Part shown: piece after piece, positions 1 through 8,100 of the stretch
Position numbering within the stretch: position 1 is the first letter of the stretch
Layout of the letters: each line of letters opens with the position of its first letter
NCBI GenBank assembly: GCA_009691645.1
Contig: SIAT01000008.1
Location: 1 to 25,167, forward strand
DNA length: 25,167 nt
Origin: Pedosphaera sp.
GTDB taxonomy: Bacteria; Verrucomicrobiota; Verrucomicrobiia; Limisphaerales; SIAT01
Direction: 5' to 3'
Made by a program: the position numbers and the translations under genes
Notes under the pieces: generated by a model
Told to the model about the DNA's origin: nothing
The model's input: only the letters and a program-made list of their open reading frames with translations
Database searches by the model: none

Positions 1-129
1 GTGGCAACAGCGGCGGAGAAATGGCTAGCGAGGAAGCAGCGCGGATGCTGCCCAACCATGAACTAAAACTCTCGTAGCAACTGGATCAACAAACGAGGGC
101 TTGCCACTCCGCGGAAGAAGATCCGAAAA

Positions 130-162
130 CACCGTGGTTTCACCGTGTACTTTCCGCACGGT
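130..162. repeat. Iterated CACCGTG motif with inverted copy
   Basis: CACCGTG occurs at 130-136 and again at 141-147, 11 bases apart (about one helical turn). An inverted copy, CACGGT, lies at 157-162, so the second copy and the inverted copy could form a 6-bp stem with a 9-base loop. The arrangement is visible; a role as protein-binding sites at an element end is a guess. Confidence 0.3.
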
Positions 163-397
163 CGATTTAGGATAAAACCGCTTATTTTTACGGAAAGTTT
201 GAGGAGTTGGACACGCGATCCGAATTGCGGTTGTTTTCGACTATGTAGAGAAGGTTCGTTTAGAGGTTCAACTGGTGGTTGATTGTCTGAAAAGTGGTGT
301 GAACTCTCTTTCTGATTGGTGGACCCGCAGCTAACTCGGCGTCATCGGGTAGGGATGCTTTTTCGGGGGAGCACTCTGGGGAATGGCGTTCTATTTG

Positions 398-415
398 TGA
401 TGACAATTGATGACA
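398..415. repeat. Direct repeat TGATGACA x2
   Basis: TGATGACA occurs at 398-405 and 408-415, a 10-bp period, about 120 bases before the ssrA-like 3' end. Paired short direct repeats flanking the core site are typical of arm-type binding sites for tyrosine recombinases. Here that role is inferred from position only. Confidence 0.3.
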
Positions 416-533
416 AAACATCTTCGTGTTCGTTCGTCTTGATGCAAGTCGTCAAAAAGAAGAATACGCAAAAACACCAATAAAAAGGCGTTATTGTTGC
501 GATTTCACGAACGGTCGCGAAGGCGTCAAACGG

Positions 534-557
534 ATTCAATTCCCGCCGCCTCCACCA
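534..557 (+). other. ssrA (tmRNA) 3'-end fragment, probable attachment-site scar
   Basis: These 24 bases match the widespread end of tmRNA genes: T-loop TTCAATT, then CCCGCC, the acceptor strand GCCTCCA and the terminal CCA. Just upstream the T-stem breaks down: ACGGA faces CCCGC, where an intact gene would read GCGGG. No complementary 5' acceptor strand (GGAGGC-like), no resume codon and no tag reading frame precede it. It is therefore only the 3' end of the gene. Tyrosine-recombinase islands commonly insert into the ssrA 3' end, leaving the rebuilt gene at one end and a short copy at the other. Orientation places the island to the left and original chromosome to the right. An unusual serine-type tRNA end is a less likely alternative. 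Confidence 0.6.
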
Positions 558-685
558 TTTCGCCATTCTGGGCGTTGGTTGGTGGGTGGGATTGCTGACC
601 TGCGGGATGGAGCGCGCTGTCGGTTTCGTGCGGATTGGCAAAGTAACTTCTTGTCGTGGGCGAATGAAACCGACAATCTCAAGAG

Positions 686-1642
<957 letters not shown>

Positions 1643-1705
1643 GTCTCGCACGGTGTCGGATTCGGCTTGGTTTGAATCGAAGACGTCGTTGTGAAGTCAG
1701 AAATC

Positions 1706-1730
1706 GAAAGCCACGATGTCGTGCGCTTTC
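1706..1730 (+). promoter_or_regulatory. Strong hairpin between desaturase and DUF1501 gene
   Basis: GAAAGC (1706-1711) pairs with GCTTTC (1725-1730), and CACGA (1712-1716) pairs with TCGTG (1719-1723). The result is an 11-bp stem with a single bulged C at 1724. No T-run follows (the next bases are TAAAACG), so it is not a classical intrinsic terminator. It ends 16 bases before the ATG at 1747 and could end the desaturase transcript, protect an mRNA end, or act in the leader of the next gene. Confidence 0.5.
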
Positions 1731-1746
1731 TAAAACGAGTCCGTTC

Positions 1747-3102
1747 ATGCCGACCACACGCCAATCGAATCCCTTCGCCGCGCTGACTCGCCGCCGCTGG
1801 TTGCAGAACGGCGGCGCGCTCGCGGGTGCGATGCTTTGGCCGCAACTGCTCCGCGCGCAACAGGCGAACAAAAACAACGCTCCCGCCAAGCAAGCCATCA
1901 TCATCTATCTTCAGGGCGGCCTCTCGCACTACGAGAGCTTCGATCCGAAGCCCGACGCGCCTTCCGCTTATCGCGGCACTTTTGGTTCCATTCCCACGAG
2001 CATTCCCGGCGTTCATTTCGCCGAGCACCTGCCGCTGCTCGCGAAGCGCGCACACAAATTTAATCTTATCCGCAGCGCCTACGTGGATTCGCCGAGTCAC
2101 CCCGTCGCGATCCACATGACGCTCACGGGTTGGGATCAACCCGACGCTTCGGTGGAGATGCGCAATCGCAACACGAATCATCCCTCTATCGGCTCCGTCA
2201 TCGCGCGCTCGCTCGGCAAACGCGTCCCGCTGCTGCCCGGCTACGTGACCATCCCGCACTCGGGCCAGCTTGGCTATCGCGTTCATTACGCCAGTGCCGG
2301 TCCGCTCGGTGCCGCGTTCGAGCCGATGGATTCGGGATTTCCGCCGACGCGCGCAGATGAATCTTTCTCCGGCCCGCCTGACTTGAATCGCGGTCTTTCC
2401 ACCAAGCGCCTCGAGGATCGCCTCACGTTGCTGCGCTCTCTCGATGGCTCCGTTCCCCGCGCCGACATCGAGGGACTCGACAAGTTCCATCGCACCGCCG
2501 CCGAGATTCTCTCGGGTGGCGCAGCGGGCGAGGCATTCGATCTCAGCAAGGAACCGCTGCGTGTGCGCGAGCGTTACGGCCATCATCTGTGGGGACAACA
2601 CACCGTGCTCGCGCGCCGACTCGCGCAGGCGGGCGTGCCTTTCACGCTCGTCAATTACACGCTCACGCAGCATCACGGCCAGGATTGGGACACGCACGTG
2701 GACAACTTCAACCTGATGAAGAACGTCCTGCTCCCGCCCATGGATATTGCGGTGAGCGCGCTGCTCGATGACCTCGAAGAACGAGGCCTGCTCGACACCA
2801 CGATCGTCGCGATGTTCGGCGAATTCGGCCGCACGCCGATGATCAACGCGCAGGCGGGACGTGATCATTGGGAAAAAGTTTTCTCCGTGATGCTCGCCGG
2901 TGGCGGGTTGAAACGCGGCGTGGTTGTCGGCGAAAGTACGAAGGCGGGCGATGTGCCGAAGGAACGCCCCGTCCACTTCAACGACGTGCTCGCCACCATT
3001 TACCACCAGATGGGCGTCCCGACCGACACCGTCATTCACGACGCTCTCGGCCGCCCGAATCCCGTGCTCGCAAAAGGTCAGCCCATCGCGGAGCTGATCT
3101 AA
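1747..3102 (+). CDS. DUF1501 family exported protein
   Basis: DUF1501 proteins have an alkaline-phosphatase/sulfatase-like fold. They are abundant in Planctomycetes and Verrucomicrobia, and their substrate is unknown. The N-terminus carries a Tat-type signal with RRRWL at residues 15-19, then a hydrophobic stretch ending near LLRAQ (about residue 38), so it should be exported folded. Family landmarks include GGLSHYESFDPKP (about 57-69), THVDNF in the middle, GEFGRTP, a following DHW, and HFNDVLATIYHQMG near the end. The open frame extends upstream to 1519 inside the desaturase gene, but ATG at 1747 places the Tat signal at the N-terminus, giving 451 residues, the usual family size. In these phyla such genes are often paired with DUF1549/DUF1553 cytochrome-like partners; none is present here. 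It converges with the TerC gene, with only 21 bases between. Confidence 0.88.
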   Translation: MPTTRQSNPFAALTRRRWLQNGGALAGAMLWPQLLRAQQANKNNAPAKQAIIIYLQGGLSHYESFDPKPDAPSAYRGTFGSIPTSIPGVHFAEHLPLLAKRAHKFNLIRSAYVDSPSHPVAIHMTLTGWDQPDASVEMRNRNTNHPSIGSVIARSLGKRVPLLPGYVTIPHSGQLGYRVHYASAGPLGAAFEPMDSGFPPTRADESFSGPPDLNRGLSTKRLEDRLTLLRSLDGSVPRADIEGLDKFHRTAAEILSGGAAGEAFDLSKEPLRVRERYGHHLWGQHTVLARRLAQAGVPFTLVNYTLTQHHGQDWDTHVDNFNLMKNVLLPPMDIAVSALLDDLEERGLLDTTIVAMFGEFGRTPMINAQAGRDHWEKVFSVMLAGGGLKRGVVVGESTKAGDVPKERPVHFNDVLATIYHQMGVPTDTVIHDALGRPNPVLAKGQPIAELI

Positions 3103-3123
3103 TCCGCAGGGGAGAGGTCGGCG

Positions 3124-3918
3124 CTAACGATACGGCTGGTGCAGCTCCACGTTCGTCGCCCGCTTCGTGCGCAGCCGGATGTTCAGCATCTCAACTCCGA
3201 CCGAGAAGGCCATCGCAAAATAGACGTAGCCTTTGGGAATCACTTGGTGGAAACCCTCCGCGACGAGCAGGCAGCCGACGAGGAGCAGGAAACTCAGCGC
3301 GAGCATCTTGAGCGTCGGATGGTCGTGGATGACGCGGGCGATCTGTTTCGAGAAGACCATCATGAACACCATCGCCACGATCACGGCCGTGACCATCACC
3401 GGCACTTTTCCGGGGCCGTCCTTCACCATCCCGATGGCCGTCACGACGGAATCGAGCGAGAAGACGAGGTCGATGATTAGAATCTGCGTCATCACCGCCG
3501 CGAAGTTCGGCGCCAGTCGCGCGGTCACTGCGCCGTCCTCGCCTTCCAACTTCTCGTGGATTTCGTGCGTACTCTTGTAGAGCAGGAACAACCCGCCGCC
3601 GAGCATCACGAGGTCTTTGCCGGTAACACCGAGCGGCGTGCCGGTAACACCGAGCGGCGCAGTGATCCCCAGAATCGCGGGAAAGGGAAAGAGCGGTTCC
3701 GTCAATCGCTGTACCAACCAACCCAAGCCGACGAGCAGCAGGATGCGATTCGTTGGCGCGAGGAACAGCCAGATCTTGCGCGCGCGCGGTCGTTGTTCCG
3801 CGGGCAGTTTATCAGCGAGAATGGAGACGAAGACGACGTTGTCGATGCCCAGCACAATCTCCAGCGCCGTCAGCGTGAAGAGGCTCAGCCACAATTGAGG
3901 ATCCGCAATCCAGTCCAT
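3124..3918 (-). CDS. TerC/Alx-family integral membrane protein
   Basis: A 264-residue multi-span membrane protein of the TerC family, whose members are linked to tellurite resistance, metal (notably Mn) efflux and loading of exported metalloproteins. The two family signatures with membrane acidic residues are visible: LEIVLGIDNVVFVSIL at 19-34 and IIDLVFSLDSVVTAIGMV at 148-165. Further hydrophobic segments lie near 50-68, 103-114, 172-190, 204-222 and 231-246. Residues 88-101 are an exact-looking heptad doubling (PLGVTGT, PLGVTGK) produced by a 21-bp tandem duplication, placed in a loop before the third segment. It lies 67 bases downstream of the ABC-F gene on the same strand and may share its transcript. 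The precise substrate cannot be told from sequence. Confidence 0.88.
   Translation of the reverse strand: MDWIADPQLWLSLFTLTALEIVLGIDNVVFVSILADKLPAEQRPRARKIWLFLAPTNRILLLVGLGWLVQRLTEPLFPFPAILGITAPLGVTGTPLGVTGKDLVMLGGGLFLLYKSTHEIHEKLEGEDGAVTARLAPNFAAVMTQILIIDLVFSLDSVVTAIGMVKDGPGKVPVMVTAVIVAMVFMMVFSKQIARVIHDHPTLKMLALSFLLLVGCLLVAEGFHQVIPKGYVYFAMAFSVGVEMLNIRLRTKRATNVELHQPYR
3619..3660. repeat. 21-bp in-frame tandem duplication inside the TerC gene
   Basis: Two adjacent 21-base copies (3619-3639 and 3640-3660) differ only at their last base (T versus C). They add seven residues (PLGVTG plus one) to the TerC-family protein without shifting frame. Near-identity at the DNA level suggests a recent duplication or an active slippage site. 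Confidence 0.9.
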
Positions 3919-3985
3919 AATGTGCGTAGGCTAGCGGGACGCCGCGGGTTTGTGAATCACGAACAGCGTGGATTTCCGAGCCATG

Positions 3986-5902
3986 TCAGCTCGCGGCTTT
4001 GACCGCTTCCAACTCCGTCCAGCGTGCGAAAAGTTGGTTCAGCTTCCCCTTGTGCACGGCGAGTTCCGCGACGAGGCCGTTGGTCTGAGCGATGTGAGTC
4101 TTGTGAAACTCGGGATCGGCGAAGAGATTTTCGATGCGCCCGATCTCCTGTTCCACTTTGAGGATCTCCGCTTCCATCCCATCCAACTCGCGGGTTTCCT
4201 TGAAGCTGAGCCGTCGGCCTTTGTTCGCGGACTTCGCGGCGGCGTCTCGGCCGGGCGCACCGGATTTCTTGCCAGACCAGTCCCCTGCATTCTCGCGTGG
4301 CGCGGCCACGGGCGCGTTGGCTCGCCGCTTTTTTTCCAAGTAATAATCGTAGTTGCCGACGCTGTAGGCGATGCGCTCGTCGCCTTCGAAGGCGAGCATG
4401 CCGGTGCAGACGCGGTTCAGGAAATAGCGGTCGTGGCTCACCACGAGCACCACGCCGGGGAACGCGATGAGCGCCTCCTCCAGCACGCGCAGCGTGTTCA
4501 GATCGAGATCGTTCGTCGGTTCGTCGAGGATGAGAAAGTTGCCGCCCTGCTTGAGTATCCGCGCGAGCAACAGCCGGCTGCGTTCGCCGCCGGAGAGATG
4601 TTTCACCTGCAAATTGATGCGGTCGTCGGTGAAGAGAAAGCGCTTCAAGTAAGAGCGCAGCGAGAGTTTGCCGTTGCCCCAGATGACGAACTCCGTGCCG
4701 TCGCCGACTTCGTCGAGCACGGTGCGTTCTTCGCGGAGTTGCAGCCGCGACTGATCCACGTAATTGAACTTCGTGAGCTGACCTACTTTTACCGTGCCAT
4801 CGCTCGCCGGCAGTTCGCCGATGATGGCTCTGAGCAACGACGTTTTGCCGAGGCCGTTGCGTCCGGCGACGCCGATGCGATCGCCATTCTCGAAGGTGAA
4901 CGTGAAGTCGCGGAAGATCGTGCGCCCGCCCAACTCGATGGCGAGATTGTTTAGATTAACCACGCGGTTGCCCAGCGGCGGCGGTGGCGGGATGACGAGT
5001 TCCATGTCCTCCTCGACAGGAGGGCCGGCTTGCGCGGCGACGGCGTAGTAACGCTCGAAACGATCCTTCGATTTCGTGCGTTGAGCGCGCGGGCCTTTGC
5101 GAACCCACGCGAGTTCTTTGTCCAGAAACATCTGCCGCTTGTGCTCGACCACGGCTTCGGCCTGCTGCCGCTCGGCTTTCGCGAGGAGATACTCGGTGTA
5201 GCCGCCTTCGTAGGAATAGAAGCGGCCTTCGGCCAGTTCGACGGTGAGATTCGTCACGCGATCGAGGAACCAGCGGTCGTGCGTGACGACGAGAAACGCG
5301 CCGCCGAAGTCCTCCAGAAATTCCGCAAGCCACTCGATGGATTCGGGGTCGAGATGGTTCGTCGGCTCGTCGAGGATGAGCAGATCGGGCTGCGAGACGA
5401 GCGTGCGGCACATTGCCACGCGGCGTTTCTCGCCGCCGGAGAGCGTGGTGATATCGCGGTCGCCGAGTGGCGTGTTCAGGTGCGACATCGCGATCTCGAT
5501 GCGGTTGTCGAGATTCCAGCCGTCGAGATGCGAGATGCGTTCCTCCAGTTCGGCGTGCCGCTTCGATGCGGCGGGCAACGACTCGAATTCTGCGATGAGA
5601 TCGAGCACGTGGCGTGCGCCGTCGCGGATGTTCTCGAGGACGTTCTTCTTCAGATCCAGCGTGAACTCCTGCGAGAGATAGCTGACGACCAAGTTCCGTC
5701 GCGCGGCGACGATACCGCTGTCGGGCGTGCGCTGGCCGGCGAGGACTTTCAGGAAGGTGGATTTGCCCGCGCCGTTGCGGCCGACGAGGCCGACGCGATC
5801 GCCCTCGTGGATCGCGAGCGTGGCCTTGTCGAGCACGACGCGGTCGTTGAAGGCGACGACGAGATCGGAGCTGGTGATGAGGGCCGGGGCGGAATCGCTC
5901 AC
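3986..5902 (-). CDS. uup: ABC-F ATPase, Uup type
   Basis: A soluble protein with two ATP-binding cassettes and no membrane segments. ABC-F proteins bind the ribosomal E site and relieve stalled or misassembled ribosomes; Uup is also tied to tandem-repeat stability. Cassette 1 has Walker A GRNGAGKST at 41-49, signature LSGGEKRR and Walker B LLILDEPTNHLD. Cassette 2 has GRNGLGKT, LSGGERSR and FLILDEPTNDLD. The linker contains ELAWVRKGPRAQRTKSKDR, as in Uup, and a C-terminal coiled coil (about the last 70 residues) is the Uup DNA-binding-type tail. The open frame runs on to 6115, but that extension overlaps the helicase and is low-complexity. The GTG at 5902-5900 overlaps the helicase stop and gives 638 residues, the usual Uup length. 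Translational coupling to the helicase is likely. Confidence 0.93.
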   Translation of the reverse strand: MSDSAPALITSSDLVVAFNDRVVLDKATLAIHEGDRVGLVGRNGAGKSTFLKVLAGQRTPDSGIVAARRNLVVSYLSQEFTLDLKKNVLENIRDGARHVLDLIAEFESLPAASKRHAELEERISHLDGWNLDNRIEIAMSHLNTPLGDRDITTLSGGEKRRVAMCRTLVSQPDLLILDEPTNHLDPESIEWLAEFLEDFGGAFLVVTHDRWFLDRVTNLTVELAEGRFYSYEGGYTEYLLAKAERQQAEAVVEHKRQMFLDKELAWVRKGPRAQRTKSKDRFERYYAVAAQAGPPVEEDMELVIPPPPPLGNRVVNLNNLAIELGGRTIFRDFTFTFENGDRIGVAGRNGLGKTSLLRAIIGELPASDGTVKVGQLTKFNYVDQSRLQLREERTVLDEVGDGTEFVIWGNGKLSLRSYLKRFLFTDDRINLQVKHLSGGERSRLLLARILKQGGNFLILDEPTNDLDLNTLRVLEEALIAFPGVVLVVSHDRYFLNRVCTGMLAFEGDERIAYSVGNYDYYLEKKRRANAPVAAPRENAGDWSGKKSGAPGRDAAAKSANKGRRLSFKETRELDGMEAEILKVEQEIGRIENLFADPEFHKTHIAQTNGLVAELAVHKGKLNQLFARWTELEAVKAAS

Positions 5903-7857
5903 GCGAGTTTGACCTTCAACCGCTGGCCGCGGATGACGGCGCGCTTGAGCTTGGAGATGATGGCGTGCGCGGAACCCGCCGCGACGTCCACGAACGTGTG
6001 CCGTTCGCGGATGTCCACGACACCGACAGTCTGCGTCGGCAGGCCGGTCTCGCCGAGAATGCAGCCGACGATATCGCCGGCGGCAATGCCGTGCTCGGCG
6101 CCGACGCTCATCCAAAGACGGGTCATCTCGTCGGGCGTGCGGCGGCTGGCGGCGGGATGCGTTGTTGCCGGAGCGGCGGGAGGGGCATCCTGCTGTGGGC
6201 GTTCGCCGGGCTGATCCTCGTAGTCGTCGTAGTCGCGGCGGACGGGTTGGCGCGCGGCAGGATGATCCATTTCGGCGCGGACAGATTTCTTGGGCAACGG
6301 CGTCTTCGCCGGCCGAGTGACGGGCGGATTCGGCGGGTTCGTAACGGCCGACGGTTCGCTTGTTGCCGGTCTCGCGGGCGATTTGGATGAAGGAATGACC
6401 GCAACGGGGGCAGCCACTGCAAGTGCCGGCCGGGGCGCCGCGGGTTTCACTGGCGCGCGCTGGAATGGCTTCGGTGCTGCGGGCGCAGGTGCGGTGGGGC
6501 GGGGCGGAGCGGGGCGTTGCGGGCGGTCGCGTTCGTCGGTTTTCGCGGGCGGTTGTGACGCATTGGATTCACCCCCTTCGAGCAGGTGTAGCAGCGCGGA
6601 GATGACAAGGGTGCTGTCGAAACCTTCTTCGAGCAGGCGCTCGACGGCGTGATCTTGGCGCTCGAATTTACCAGCTTGCAGCGTGGCGCGGACTTTATCC
6701 AGCAGGACGTTCGCGCGCGCTTCCTCCACTTCTGCTATGGAGGGCACGCGCCCGCGCTGGATGCGCGTGTTCGTGAAACGCTCGATGTTGCGGACCTGAA
6801 ACAGCTCGCGGCCGGCGACGAATGAGAACGCCATGCCGCTGCGGCCCGCGCGCCCAGTGCGGCCGATGCGGTGGACGTAATCTTCCGGATCGTAGGGAAG
6901 GTCGTAGTTGAAGACGGCTTGGATGTCGTCCACATCGATGCCGCGCGCGGCGACATCGGTGGCGACGAGGAATTCGAGGCCGGATTTGCGGAACTTGTTC
7001 ATCACGCGGTCGCGCTGCGCTTGATTCAGATCGCCGTGCAACCCCTCGGCAGAGTAGCCCTGCGTGTTCAAGTGCTCGACGAGGTCGTCCACCATGCGCT
7101 TGGTGTTGCAGAAGATGATGCCGAGCTTCAAATCGTGGACGTCGATGAGCCGGGTCAGCGCATCGATTTTCGCGCGCCGGTCCACTTCGAAGTAGATTTG
7201 CTCGACGGTCGCCACGGTCATCGACGACTGCTCGATGCGCACGTTCTCGGGTGTCTTCGCGTGCTTCTCGATCAACTCGCGGATGGGGCGCGGCATCGTG
7301 GCGCTGAAGAAAACCGTCTGCCGCGTGGCGGGTGTGGATTGGAGGATGAACTCGATGTCCTCGCGGAAACCCATGTTCAACATCACGTCGGCTTCGTCGA
7401 GGATGACCATCTTCAACTTGTCGAGGCGGAGCGTGCCTCGCCTCATGTGGTCCATGACGCGGCCGGGCGTGCCGATGATGATTTGCGCGCCCTGCCGGAG
7501 GCCGAAGAGCTGGCGCTCGTAGGATTGGCCGCCGTAGATTGGCAACGCGATGACGCCGCGTTTGAAGAAGGCGAGCTTGTGGACCTCTTCGCAGACCTGC
7601 ATGGCGAGTTCGCGCGTGGGGCAGAGGATGAGGATTTGCACCGAGCGATCGCGCACATCGGTCTTCTCGATGGCGGGAATGGCGAAAGCGGCGGTCTTGC
7701 CGGAGCCGGTTTGCGACTGGCCGACGATGTCTTTGCCGGTGAGCAAAACAGGGATGGCCGCAGCCTGAATGGGCGCGGCTTGCTCGAAGCCGAGCTTGTC
7801 GATGGCTTTCAGTATCTCGGGGGAAAGCCCGAGTTCAGAGAACAGTTTGGGTGTCAT
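5899..7857 (-). CDS. DEAD-box RNA helicase with DbpA-type RNA-binding domain
   Basis: An ATP-dependent RNA helicase of 652 residues, expected to act in ribosome assembly or mRNA turnover. Seen in order: Q-motif GFEQAAPIQ (23-31), Walker A SQTGSGKT (48-55), PTRELA (80-85), TPGR (130-133), DEAD (154-157), SAT (185-187), then in the second RecA lobe ARGIDV and HRIGRTGRAGR. A long Pro/Ala/Arg-rich linker (about 430-570), probably disordered, leads to a C-terminal domain (about 575-652, ending LKRAVIRGQRLKVKLA) that resembles the DbpA/CsdA RNA-recognition domain. It could be named deaD/csdA or dbpA; the split is not decidable by eye. It is first in a minus-strand cluster and its stop overlaps the GTG start of the ABC-F gene. 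Confidence 0.93.
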   Translation of the reverse strand: MTPKLFSELGLSPEILKAIDKLGFEQAAPIQAAAIPVLLTGKDIVGQSQTGSGKTAAFAIPAIEKTDVRDRSVQILILCPTRELAMQVCEEVHKLAFFKRGVIALPIYGGQSYERQLFGLRQGAQIIIGTPGRVMDHMRRGTLRLDKLKMVILDEADVMLNMGFREDIEFILQSTPATRQTVFFSATMPRPIRELIEKHAKTPENVRIEQSSMTVATVEQIYFEVDRRAKIDALTRLIDVHDLKLGIIFCNTKRMVDDLVEHLNTQGYSAEGLHGDLNQAQRDRVMNKFRKSGLEFLVATDVAARGIDVDDIQAVFNYDLPYDPEDYVHRIGRTGRAGRSGMAFSFVAGRELFQVRNIERFTNTRIQRGRVPSIAEVEEARANVLLDKVRATLQAGKFERQDHAVERLLEEGFDSTLVISALLHLLEGGESNASQPPAKTDERDRPQRPAPPRPTAPAPAAPKPFQRAPVKPAAPRPALAVAAPVAVIPSSKSPARPATSEPSAVTNPPNPPVTRPAKTPLPKKSVRAEMDHPAARQPVRRDYDDYEDQPGERPQQDAPPAAPATTHPAASRRTPDEMTRLWMSVGAEHGIAAGDIVGCILGETGLPTQTVGVVDIRERHTFVDVAAGSAHAIISKLKRAVIRGQRLKVKLA

Positions 7858-8100
7858 GCTGTGTCGAAACGACTTGTTGAGCCTAGCAGAGAAACGCGGG
7901 TGTGCGAGAGCTATTCTTGGCTCCGCATGTCACGGGCAGATTCTCATCACCAACATACTTCGTCTGTTCCAAATACCAATCACAGTCGAGGTCGCGGGCA
8001 GAAAGATTAGAACCATCGTAACCTCCGCTTTTTTATCGCGTCCGTTGCTGTGTCGTTTCGGACTTGCCCTGTGTGGTAGGCTTTCGGGGCGATTAACACG
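7858..8100. promoter_or_regulatory. Divergent intergenic region
   Basis: This 243-base gap separates the helicase (minus) from the exported protein gene at 8101 (plus), so it should carry both promoters. I see no well-matched sigma-70 -35/-10 pair on either strand, and neither start has a strong Shine-Dalgarno site. A TTTTTTA run at 8031-8037 is the only marked low-complexity patch. Confidence 0.4.

Larger units (their letters stand above)
1..533. other. Gene-poor, AT-richer left edge (putative island end)
   Basis: No convincing gene lies here. The base composition is visibly richer in A+T than the strongly GC-rich coding DNA that follows. Two short open frames enter from the left edge on the plus strand, stopping at 66 and at 77; either could be the C-terminus of a gene outside the window, but neither can be identified. 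The open frames crossing 342-845 on both strands lack family resemblance. One minus-strand frame contains the peptide WWRRRELNP, which is simply the reverse reading of a tmRNA-type 3' end. Short direct repeats occur at 130-147 and 398-415. With the ssrA-like scar at 534-557, the stretch is best read as the terminal part of an integrated element. Confidence 0.45.

Noticed and set aside
180..557. Complete tmRNA gene
   Set aside because: No 5' acceptor strand complementary to GCCTCCA, no tag reading frame ending before a hairpin, and a broken T-stem. Only the 3' end is present.
5903..6115. N-terminal extension of the ABC-F gene
   Set aside because: It overlaps the helicase C-terminal domain, is Arg-rich, and precedes the normal Uup N-terminus. 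The GTG at 5902 gives the standard length.
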